Below, one piece after another: positions 29,639 through 37,018 of a stretch of DNA of 64,000 nucleotides. The notes beneath the pieces are model-generated. The model did no database searches. It was not told the origin of the DNA and saw only the letters and a program-made list of their open reading frames with translations. The stretch spans positions 124,001 to 188,000 of the forward strand of contig CAJTEM010000003.1 in NCBI GenBank assembly GCA_910575255.1, given 5' to 3'. This DNA is from Lachnospiraceae bacterium. Its GTDB lineage: Bacteria; Bacillota; Clostridia; Lachnospirales; Lachnospiraceae. The stretch's first letter is position 1, and every line of letters starts with the position of its first letter. The position numbers and the translations under genes are program-made.

Positions 29639-30280
29639 TTAATTTGTTACTTTTTCATTCAGCCGCGCCTCCATCTTAATGATATGTCCCCGCATGATCT
29701 CCCTGGCCTTCTCCTCGTCATGGGCCTCCATTGCCTGGATCATGGCCGCATGTTCCTCACATGCCTCCTTACTGTGGACCAGAATCATCCCTGTGGTATG
29801 GCGCACAACCGTATAACGGTTAATCAGAATTTCGTGCAGGTCTGCCATACAGCCGTTCCCTGCCAATTCCACAAGCTTTTTATGAAAATGCATATCACAT
29901 AAAAAATATTTATCAAAGCTGCCCTTTTCGTAAAACTCCGCCAGCTCTTTTTCAATATTTTTCAACGCCGTGATATCCGTTTTCTCCGGATTTCTGCACA
30001 AAGCTGTCAACGCATTCTCCTCAATCACAAGCCTGGCCTGGCACACATCCTGTATCTGCTTCTGGGATGCTACCGGAACGATGTATTTCCCCCCAAAGGT
30101 GATCTCCAAAATCCCCTCGTTTGCCATCCGCTTCAAAGCCTGAATCACCGGTGTCTTGCTGACCTGATACCGTTCCGAAAGCTCTGCCGGATCCAGACGC
30201 TTCCCTGCCAGATAAGTACTCCCTACAAACCCTTCACAAATCGTCTCATATACGACTTCGTCTAAATTTCTCTTTAACAA
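29639..30280 (-). CDS. GntR family (FadR/FCD) transcriptional regulator (213 aa)
   Basis: N-terminal winged helix (about 8-70) with LDPAELSERYQVSKTPVIQALKRM cut by the usual wing GGKYIVPV. The C-terminal FCD ligand domain (about 78-205) has candidate metal-ligand histidines in DMHFHKKLVELAGN and in the HAAMIQAMEAHD region. It is the first gene of the 12-gene cluster and probably represses it, released by a carboxylate substrate or intermediate as in many FCD regulators. An AT-rich dyad overlaps its upstream region. Confidence 0.9.
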   Translation of the reverse strand: MLKRNLDEVVYETICEGFVGSTYLAGKRLDPAELSERYQVSKTPVIQALKRMANEGILEITFGGKYIVPVASQKQIQDVCQARLVIEENALTALCRNPEKTDITALKNIEKELAEFYEKGSFDKYFLCDMHFHKKLVELAGNGCMADLHEILINRYTVVRHTTGMILVHSKEACEEHAAMIQAMEAHDEEKAREIMRGHIIKMEARLNEKVTN

Positions 30281-30341
30281 GATGATTACCTCATATTCTA
30301 TAAATTTAAGATTCTAATCCATACGAAAATAAGTTCTGTGA

Positions 30342-30380
30342 AATATAAAATTAAAAATAAAAAATTTTAAATTTTATATT
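30342..30380. promoter_or_regulatory. AT-rich dyad, candidate GntR operator
   Basis: Left arm AATATAAAATT at 30342-30352 and right arm AATTTTATATT at 30370-30380, fully complementary 11-mers. It lies just downstream of the predicted start point of the gntR-cluster transcript. It could simply reflect A/T richness. Confidence 0.4.
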
Positions 30381-30383
30381 CTT

Positions 30384-30411
30384 ATTTTACAGGAAAAATC
30401 TTATACGTCAA
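30384..30411 (-). promoter_or_regulatory. Promoter of the gntR-to-larA cluster
   Basis: TTGACG (30406-30411), 16-bp spacer, TAAAAT (30384-30389) on the minus strand, about 100 bp before the GntR start. Moderate match only. Confidence 0.45.
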
Positions 30412-30646
30412 TATGTAAAACCGACAGTATTTTTCTCTTATTTTTGTATTATTTGCACAAACCGAAGGAATTGATGGAGGAGAACGTCCCTGATATCTCT
30501 CAAACACAGCCATTTACAATCTCCTGGTATTTTTTTCCATTGTACACCTTTTTGCGGAAAAGGAGAAGACGAAAGGATAAGACAAGGGTTGAGGTTCCAA
30601 AAGATACGCCATAGAAAAAGAGGAGAAAAATCTCCCGGCAAGTATC

Positions 30647-30848
30647 AGCTCTGAAAAAAGGGTTCCCCGGATTGCGTTTGCAGGATGCTTAGAAACTCTT
30701 AGCTCGCAGGAATCTGCGTCAGGAGCAAAAATACAGCTGTTTAAGCGAAGCGAGTTCTGTATTTTTGCTCCTGTTTTTAGCAAATTCCTGCAAGCTTAGA
30801 GTTTCTGCATCCGAAACTCGCAATCCGGGGAACCCTTTTTCCAGAGCT
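30647..30848. repeat. Long-hairpin repeat, family 1, copy C (about 202 bp)
   Basis: Outer arms AGCTCTG/CAGAGCT with GGTTCCCCGGATTGCG/CGCAATCCGGGGAACC inside. The apex GTTTAAGCGAAGCGAGTT is flanked by AGGAGCAAAAATACAG/CTGTATTTTTGCTCCT. It ends in TTACCTTTCGG like copies A and B, and its right half keeps TTTTTAGCAAA and the CCGAAAC word. It lies between the divergent gntR cluster and the DUF1934 stop. The remainder of 30412-30646 shows no gene. Confidence 0.8.
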
Positions 30849-30926
30849 TACCTTTCGGAACCCCATAAAACTGCAAATGTCTCTATATGCTGACTCTGAT
30901 CTTTACATTCTTATCAGTCCACGTTC

Positions 30927-31370
30927 CTACAAGGAGAAATCCTGTACTTTCTGCCGGGAACTGATATCCATGATAATGCTGTTGGCTGATATATGCTGAT
31001 AATTGATCCCGAGAGAATAATCCACGGCAACCTTGATATGGTCCTCCTGTTCCTCGAGCTCAATCCGGGTGGTGGTAAAGTCTACGACCATATCTCCCAG
31101 GGGGGTAGCATAGCGGGTCTGATTCTTTTTATCCAGCTCAAATACCATGTGGGCTCCGATCGCACCATTTTTTTGAATATCCATCCTCACAGGGGTGATC
31201 TTCACCATGTTATGCACACTCTCTTCGATCCCCTCCATCATCTCGTCATAGATCACATAATGCTTTCCGTTTTTAAAAAAATAATCTCCCGTGGTAATGA
31301 TCTCCACGTCATTGGTCTCATCATTCAGGGCCTGAAGGCCGCGGATCCGGATCAGAACGTCTCTTGTCAT
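30927..31370 (-). CDS. DUF1934 (YwiB-like) beta-barrel protein (147 aa)
   Basis: DUF1934 family, small lipocalin-like barrel proteins of unknown function found in Firmicutes. The sequence MTRDVLIRIRGLQ, then FFKNGKHYVIYDE, VRMDIQKNGAIGAHMVFE and YSLGINYQHISANSIIMDI follows the alternating strand pattern of the family at the usual length. There is no signal peptide. It is the last gene of the ddl-murI-DUF1934 unit (26-nt gap), which hints at a link with wall precursor supply, but nothing in the sequence proves that. Confidence 0.88.
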   Translation of the reverse strand: MTRDVLIRIRGLQALNDETNDVEIITTGDYFFKNGKHYVIYDEMMEGIEESVHNMVKITPVRMDIQKNGAIGAHMVFELDKKNQTRYATPLGDMVVDFTTTRIELEEQEDHIKVAVDYSLGINYQHISANSIIMDISSRQKVQDFSL

Positions 31371-31396
31371 ATGCTTACCCCTCTGTTTGGGTTATC

Positions 31397-32215
31397 CTAA
31401 TATTCCTCAATATTGATCTTTCTTGTCTCTTTTACCTCACCTGGCAGGATTGCCGTGGCAAAGCTGGTAAATTTTTCTGCCAGATCACTGACGAAAAACT
31501 GATATTTTTCTTTGTTGTCAGCCTCATCCTTCTGCCGGTTCAGATTCTGATGCATCAAAAGCTCTCTCAGCTCCACAGCCGTCTCATAGGCCGGATTCAC
31601 CAGGATTACCTCTTCTCCCAGCAGACGTCTCAGTGTAGAGCGCAGCAGCGGATAATGGGTACAGCCCAGCACCAGAGTATCGATATATTTTCCTTTCAGC
31701 TCACTCAGATAGCGGGAGGCAATCTCGTCCGTCACAGAGTCATGCAGCAATCCTTCCTCTACCAGAGGAACGAATAGCGGACAGGATTTTGCGAACACCT
31801 CGATATCCGGCCGCATTTTTCTCATTACTTCGGTATAAATGCCGCTGCCGATCGTACCTTCCGTGCCAATTACGCCGATCTTTTTATTGCGGGTAGCGCT
31901 TACCGCTGTGCGGGCGCCGGCATTGATCACCCCGATCACCGGAATATCCGTCTCTGACTGAACCACCTCCAGGGCATAGGAGCTGGCCGTATTGCAGGCA
32001 ATCACGATCGCCTTCACCTCCATGGTTCGCAGAAAACGGATGATCTGCCGGGAATAGCGAATCACCGTGTCTCTTGACTTGCTTCCATAAGGCAGACGGG
32101 CAGTATCCCCAAAATAGATGATCCGTTCATCCGGGATCTGACGCATAATCTCCCTCGCCACTGTCAGCCCGCCGACCCCGGAGTCAAAGACTCCCACCGG
32201 AGCATTTCTATCCAT
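31397..32215 (-). CDS. murI: Glutamate racemase (272 aa)
   Basis: Interconverts L- and D-glutamate for peptidoglycan. It has the N-terminal VGVFDSGVGGLTVAREIM (catalytic Asp and Ser), YFGDTARLPYGSKS, the first catalytic Cys in IACNTASSYA (about residue 73), and the second in LGCTHYPLL (about 184). Cofactor-independent, cytoplasmic, normal length. It lies downstream of ddl (68-nt gap), so D-Glu and D-Ala-D-Ala supply are encoded together. Confidence 0.97.
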   Translation of the reverse strand: MDRNAPVGVFDSGVGGLTVAREIMRQIPDERIIYFGDTARLPYGSKSRDTVIRYSRQIIRFLRTMEVKAIVIACNTASSYALEVVQSETDIPVIGVINAGARTAVSATRNKKIGVIGTEGTIGSGIYTEVMRKMRPDIEVFAKSCPLFVPLVEEGLLHDSVTDEIASRYLSELKGKYIDTLVLGCTHYPLLRSTLRRLLGEEVILVNPAYETAVELRELLMHQNLNRQKDEADNKEKYQFFVSDLAEKFTSFATAILPGEVKETRKINIEEY

Positions 32216-32283
32216 TGCTTTTATCCTCTTTCTTTTCTCTATCGTGATTATGCCGGTGTGCTGCTCAAAACACCCCTAAACGG

Positions 32284-33348
32284 TCACGGCTTCCGTTCCA
32301 GCGCCAGATTGATCAGCTTATCGATCAGAAGACGCTTGGATAATCCCTCTGCCTCCCAGAGCATGGGATACATGCTGATTGCCGTAAAGCCGGGCATGGT
32401 ATTAATCTCATTAAAGATCACTTCTCCGTCATCCTTAACAAAGAAATCCACCCGTGCCAGGCCATACCCGTCCACCGCGTTGAAGATCTGCTCTGCAGCC
32501 TTTTTCACACGCTGTGCGGAGTCTCCTGGCAAGTCCGGTCCCAGCACGGTCCGCGATTCCTCGTTGTAATATTTCGATTCAAAATCATAAAAGCATGCTG
32601 CTGCCAGAATCTCTCCTACTCCGGAGGAAAGAACCGGCTTCTCACCGCCGCCCAGCACGGCGCATTCGATCTCATGGCCCACAATGGCCTCCTCCACCAG
32701 GATCTTTCTGTCATGGCAAGAGGCCTCCTTTAAGCCCTCCTTTAGCTGCTCCCGATTCTCTGCCTTGCTGACTCCCCGGGAAGAACCGGCATTGGCCGGT
32801 TTGATAAACATCGGATAAGGAAGGCTTTCCTCGATCTGGCTGATAACAAAGTCCGGATCCTTGCGCAGCTTCCATACCAGAACCGGAACATAGGCGGCCT
32901 GGCGGATGCCAATCGTATCTACAATCAGCTTGGTATACAGCTTATCCATGGAAACTGCGGAAGACAGGACACCGGTTCCCACATAGGGAATCTGAGCCAG
33001 CTCAAAGAGGCCCTGAATCGTGCCGTCTTCCCCGTAAGGACCATGAAGGATGGGAAACACAACATCGATAGGAATGCGCTCGGTCTGACCGTCTCTGGTC
33101 AGAATCACACATTTCTCAGTGGCATCTGGGGAAATAATGGCAGCTGTCCGGCTTTCCCGCCAGGTGTCGGAACGGATGTCTTCTACGGATTCCACCTTCA
33201 GCCAGCGACCGGATTCAGTGATACCGATGAGAATAATATCGTATCGTAAGGTATCTATCTGCTCAATCACGTTGACGGCCGACATGCAGGACACGACATG
33301 TTCCGATGACTGGCCTCCGAAAACGACTGCAATTCTTTTCTTTGACAT
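32284..33348 (-). CDS. ddl: D-alanine--D-alanine ligase (354 aa)
   Basis: ATP-grasp ligase making D-Ala-D-Ala for cell wall precursors. Motifs are VVFGGQSSEHVVS at the N-terminus, PILHGPYGEDGTIQGL, the ATP-loop PMFIKPANAGSSRGVSKAE, and the metal/phosphate site FNEINTMPGFT near the C-terminus. AAAAAGGAGA before ATG supports the start. There are no van genes nearby, so this is taken as the housekeeping ligase. Confidence 0.96.
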   Translation of the reverse strand: MSKKRIAVVFGGQSSEHVVSCMSAVNVIEQIDTLRYDIILIGITESGRWLKVESVEDIRSDTWRESRTAAIISPDATEKCVILTRDGQTERIPIDVVFPILHGPYGEDGTIQGLFELAQIPYVGTGVLSSAVSMDKLYTKLIVDTIGIRQAAYVPVLVWKLRKDPDFVISQIEESLPYPMFIKPANAGSSRGVSKAENREQLKEGLKEASCHDRKILVEEAIVGHEIECAVLGGGEKPVLSSGVGEILAAACFYDFESKYYNEESRTVLGPDLPGDSAQRVKKAAEQIFNAVDGYGLARVDFFVKDDGEVIFNEINTMPGFTAISMYPMLWEAEGLSKRLLIDKLINLALERKP

Positions 33349-33388
33349 AGAAAGTTCTCCTTTTTAAAGGTTTTAAATTCTATCGGAA

Positions 33389-33714
33389 GGGCTTTCGCCC
33401 TATGGCGATATCTCTTCCCTAGCTCTTATGCAAGCGAGCTTGCAACGTGTTTGCGAGGGAATGTCCGCAGTGCATCTTCTTGTTTTCATGAAGCCTGAAA
33501 ACAAGAAGCTCGGGCTTTCGCCCTATGGCGATATCTCTTCCCTAGCTCTTATGCAAGCGAGCTTGCAACGTGTTTGCGAGGGAATGTCCGCAGTGCATCT
33601 TCTTGTTTTCATGAAGCCTGAAAACAAGAAGCTCGGGCTTTCGCCCTATGGCGATATCTCTTCCCTAGCTCTTATGCAAGCGAGCTTGCAACGAACTTGG
33701 GAAGAGATATCGCC
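33389..33714. repeat. 123-bp tandem repeat (2.5 copies) closed by a 16-bp hairpin
   Basis: Two identical units start at 33389 and 33512, and a partial third at 33635-33693. Each unit contains three small hairpins: GGGCTTTCGCCC, GCAAGCGAGCTTGC, and CTTCTTGTTTTC paired with GAAAACAAGAAG. The third unit breaks into GGGAAGAGATATCGCC (33699-33714), which pairs perfectly with 33650-33665. Because 123 is divisible by 3, a frame with an internal 41-residue repeat results (33428-33763); it has no ribosome site and is not called. The rest of 33349-33802 holds no gene. Confidence 0.85.
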
Positions 33715-33802
33715 GCACTGCTCAATTGCTACGTTTAATTATATCATATCTGTCAATAATTGAAAGTGGAATTGAAAAAGAAGATTTTTTAAGGAGATTT
33801 TT

Positions 33803-34564
33803 ATGATGGATAAGATTTCTAAGCTTTTTGTGGGGCTTGACCGGTCCTGGCAGCTTTATCTGGCGCTTTCTCTCAGTTGTTTTCTGATGGCATTCCTTTT
33901 GTCACAGGGGGAACTTCAAAGGCAGAGGGAGGCTTTGGCCGGGCGCCTGGCTCCTTCTGTGCTGCGGTTTCATATTCTGGCCGACAGTGACAAAAAGGCT
34001 GACCAGCAAATCAAGCTTGAGGTGAGAAGCCTGATTCTGGATTATCTGAAAGAGCATCTTTCAGATAATCCGGATAAGGAAACTACCATCGCCTGCCTGG
34101 AACAAAACAAAGAAGAAATCGTAAAGCTGGCAAATCGTCACCTGAAGGAGCGTGGCTTTGATTATCAGGCGGACCTGGAACTCACCAACTGTTATTTTCC
34201 TACCCGCTCCTATGGACAACTGGTATTCCCCTGCGGCTACTATGACGCTGCCCGGATCACTCTGGGAAAAGGCAAAGGCCATAACTGGTGGTGTGTGCTT
34301 TATCCTCGCTTTTGCTTTGTAGACGCCTCCTGCTCAGGCATTCCCCGGGAAAGCAGCATGAAGCTTCGTGAGGAAATAAAAGAGAGCGATTATCTCGCTC
34401 TCGAAAACAACTTTCCTGATATCGAAATCCGCTTTCTCTTTTTCCCGGGCCTTACGCCTCATTCCGATGATAACTCTGGCACTGCCTGTGCAGAAACTCC
34501 CACTGCATCCTGCCCTGAGGCAGGTCATTCTACCGCCGCAAAGCCCAGCACTCCCCAGTCATAA
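33803..34564 (+). CDS. spoIIR: Stage II sporulation protein R (253 aa)
   Basis: Secreted signalling protein made in the forespore that triggers SpoIIGA to process pro-sigma-E in the mother cell. One N-terminal membrane/signal segment (about 17-36) is followed by the family motifs LAPSVLRFHILADSDKKADQ, QIKLEVRSLIL, SYGQLVFPCGYYDAARITLG and HNWWCVLYPRFCFVD. The C-terminal ~35 residues are a Thr/Ser/Pro-rich extension. Its last 40 nt overlap the 3' end of the convergent TolC-family gene, so the tail is probably newly acquired coding sequence. AAGGAG stands upstream of ATG. It marks the organism as a spore former. Confidence 0.95.
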   Translation: MMDKISKLFVGLDRSWQLYLALSLSCFLMAFLLSQGELQRQREALAGRLAPSVLRFHILADSDKKADQQIKLEVRSLILDYLKEHLSDNPDKETTIACLEQNKEEIVKLANRHLKERGFDYQADLELTNCYFPTRSYGQLVFPCGYYDAARITLGKGKGHNWWCVLYPRFCFVDASCSGIPRESSMKLREEIKESDYLALENNFPDIEIRFLFFPGLTPHSDDNSGTACAETPTASCPEAGHSTAAKPSTPQS

Positions 34565-35742
34565 TTCTCCATGGCCTGCAGAAGATTCAGGTTCGCGGAC
34601 TCTTTCTCCGCCTTTTTCTGATAATAAGAAATCTGCGTTCCGATATACTGCACCTGAGACAAAAGCCCTAACTGGTACTGCCGCTCCGCTGCATCCCGGC
34701 TAAGCTGTGCTGCCGCAAAGCCGGTCTGGGCGGCCTCATAGGCTGCCTTCTTGTCCTGCACTTCCTGATAAAGCCGCTGCATCTCAATCGTCAGCTTCTG
34801 GTCTCCCTCGTCAATCATCCGGCTCCGTGCCGCGATCTGGTCATTCGTATTGCCCTTCTCTGAGGTTCGCTGAGCGATCAATGTCTGGTTATTGCCGATC
34901 GCCTTAACGGTATCCTGCTCCAAATCCATTCCTTCGAGCCGGATCATGTCGAATTCCGGGATCGGACAGATCTCCGGGTATGAATCCGGATCATATCCAA
35001 GCAGCATACATAAGGTTCTCCTCACGCTCTCCTGCTGATCGCTCAGAGAAGCCAGCTGTACCCGCGCCGTCAGGAGGCTGTTGTTGGCACTGGCCAGATC
35101 CGTTCCGGTAGCCATGCCAAGCGCTGCCATCCGGTTCATCATATCCGCCTGCTGTTCATACAGCTTCACCATGGTCTCCAAGGTTGCAATATTCTGACGG
35201 ATGGTCTCGTACCCGATCATTGCACTCTGGGTTCCGGCTGTCACCTGCCGTTCTGCCCTGCGAAGCATACTGGTGTTGCGTTTATTGGTATCCCATTCAT
35301 TGACCGTATCCCGCATTCCCTGAATCACACCCTGGTATCCCTTTGTCAGCTGCCGCCCGGTAGATATCAGAAGCTGGCTGCCCATCAGCTGTCCGGCAGA
35401 TATATACCCGTCCGCCGTATCCTTGACAGTCCGGTACTGGCTTTCCAACTCCGTCACAATGCCGGCATAATCCTCCTTGCTGCTCATATAAGTATTCCAT
35501 GCCTTGGATATATCCGGATTATATTCATGAACCAGATCTGCTATCTCATCGTACTCAATCCGGTTATCCTGCAGCCTGGCCAGAGTCTCGGCATCATATC
35601 GCTCCCGTTCCGGAGGAGCCCCTGGCCCGGTCGGCGCCGCCTGTGCCGGAAATACTCCGGGTGCCAGAATCGCCACCGAGAGCATCAGCACAGAAGCCGT
35701 CTTTCCTGCCCATGCCATGCTCCAATCATGCCTTCTGTTCAT
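34525..35742 (-). CDS. TolC family outer-membrane-factor-like protein, copy 2 (405 aa)
   Basis: Secreted or anchored coiled-coil protein with a signal peptide (about 1-35, ending VFPAQA). It then has long alpha-helical repeats typical of TolC/OEP proteins: TSKEDYAGIVTELESQYRTV, GYETIRQNIATLETMVKLYE and AALGMATGTDLASANNSLL, the last resembling the Gly-x-x-(T/S)-x-x-D-(V/L) turn. It lacks an obvious beta-barrel domain. It is the last gene of the efflux operon and overlaps spoIIR by 40 nt tail-to-tail. In a cell without an outer membrane it may build a wall-spanning sleeve for the pump. Confidence 0.82.
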   Translation of the reverse strand: MNRRHDWSMAWAGKTASVLMLSVAILAPGVFPAQAAPTGPGAPPERERYDAETLARLQDNRIEYDEIADLVHEYNPDISKAWNTYMSSKEDYAGIVTELESQYRTVKDTADGYISAGQLMGSQLLISTGRQLTKGYQGVIQGMRDTVNEWDTNKRNTSMLRRAERQVTAGTQSAMIGYETIRQNIATLETMVKLYEQQADMMNRMAALGMATGTDLASANNSLLTARVQLASLSDQQESVRRTLCMLLGYDPDSYPEICPIPEFDMIRLEGMDLEQDTVKAIGNNQTLIAQRTSEKGNTNDQIAARSRMIDEGDQKLTIEMQRLYQEVQDKKAAYEAAQTGFAAAQLSRDAAERQYQLGLLSQVQYIGTQISYYQKKAEKESANLNLLQAMENYDWGVLGFAAVE

Positions 35743-35762
35743 CTTGCTCCCTCCTCTGTTCC

Positions 35763-36932
35763 TTATGAAGTACTCGCAAGCCCGTTTAAGGACCAGTCAT
35801 AGGTCTCCATGGCCTGGAAAAGATTCAGATCTGCAATCTGCAGGGCAAGCTGTTTATTCTGAACCACATACTGCTGGTTCTCCAGTTCCGTCCGGCTGGC
35901 ATTGCCCTGCTGGAAATTAATCTCGGTTGAATGCAGATTCCGATTCTCCAGATCCAGCTCTGCCGCCGCCTGGTCAAGGGCAAGCTTTGCCGTCAGGATA
36001 TTCTGGTAATTCGTCACCAGTGACGAGCCGATCTTCTGCTCATTATCGGCAATCGTTTTATTCAGACTGTCAATCGTATTCTCGCTGCCCGCATTGGCCA
36101 GCTTTTTCTTATTCACCTTTAAGGTATAATTGTTCCCGATTGCCGTTTCTTTATCCGCCTGCGGATTCATCCCGGCAATCCGGCTTACATCTGCTGCCGG
36201 AACATTGCGGATCTCCGGCCGAGCATCAAATCTCCAGCCCAGCATGACCAGCAGCTTCTGACGGACATTTTCGATTGACGACCGGGCAGACTCTATATTG
36301 CGCTCCGCCGTCATTTTTGCTTCCTGAGCATTCAGCACATCCACCTGCGTTGCCAGTCCATTGGCATACCGGGTATTCGCCGTTGCCATCGCAGTCTCTG
36401 CCTGCTGCCTGGCCAGCTCGGCCTGCTTTAGCTGCAAAAGCCCTTTCTCGTAACTTATCATATTGCTCTGAGCCACTGTCACCAGAGTCTTCTCCGCCTG
36501 CTTATAATTCAGATAGATGATCTCACTGTCCTCCAGATTATCATCCGCCTGCTGCAAAAGATTCTTTGCCTGAACCTCTGCCATCACTACCGAGGCTACC
36601 ACATAACCATAGGTAGGATCATCTGCATCCGGATAGTCCACACTGGCATAGATTTCATCCGCCATATCCCGGTACTTGGCAGATACATCATCCTTCGTAT
36701 CCCCATACTTTTTCTTAAATTCATTCAGATCCAGCTGATTCGTCTGCACCGTAGCATTATATTCCGCAATCAGATCTTCGATTTCTCCATACTCCAGCAC
36801 ATTATCCCTCAGCCTGGCCCACTCCTCCGCCGACCGGGCAAACTCGGGGCTTGACGCAAACGCCGCCGGCGGCGCAATCCCCGCCATCACCAAAACCAGG
36901 CCACACGCAACCATACCTTTGCCAAATTTCAT
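35763..36932 (-). CDS. TolC family outer-membrane-factor-like protein, copy 1 (389 aa)
   Basis: Close relative of the next gene: a signal peptide (about 1-27, ending AAFAS) and two long helical hairpins. Copy 1 includes QAETAMATANTRYANGLATQ then VDVLNAQEAKM, and near the C-terminus FQQGNASRTELENQQY, the paired Gly turn motifs of TolC proteins. The two genes (20-nt gap) probably arose by duplication and could form mixed oligomers. It is encoded after the RND pump (86-nt gap). Extracytoplasmic. It is called TolC-like from helix pattern and context; a barrel-forming region is not evident. Confidence 0.82.
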   Translation of the reverse strand: MKFGKGMVACGLVLVMAGIAPPAAFASSPEFARSAEEWARLRDNVLEYGEIEDLIAEYNATVQTNQLDLNEFKKKYGDTKDDVSAKYRDMADEIYASVDYPDADDPTYGYVVASVVMAEVQAKNLLQQADDNLEDSEIIYLNYKQAEKTLVTVAQSNMISYEKGLLQLKQAELARQQAETAMATANTRYANGLATQVDVLNAQEAKMTAERNIESARSSIENVRQKLLVMLGWRFDARPEIRNVPAADVSRIAGMNPQADKETAIGNNYTLKVNKKKLANAGSENTIDSLNKTIADNEQKIGSSLVTNYQNILTAKLALDQAAAELDLENRNLHSTEINFQQGNASRTELENQQYVVQNKQLALQIADLNLFQAMETYDWSLNGLASTS

Positions 36933-37018
36933 TCCGCCTTACATTCCTTTCCCTTCATCCGGCACAAACAGCATCTTATCAATTCTGTTTCCTATATCCA
37001 ACTCCGGCCTTCTTACCC

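Noticed and set aside
32284-33348. Ddl as a vancomycin-type D-Ala-D-Lac or D-Ala-D-Ser ligase
   Set aside because: It lies with murI and has no vanH/vanX/vanR-like neighbours; a housekeeping role is more likely.
33389-33714. Possible CRISPR array
   Set aside because: The units are 123 bp, contiguous and identical, with no unique spacers and no cas genes.
33428-33763. 111-codon frame with an internal 41-residue repeat
   Set aside because: It is a product of the 123-bp tandem DNA repeat (divisible by three), with no Shine-Dalgarno site and no known domain.
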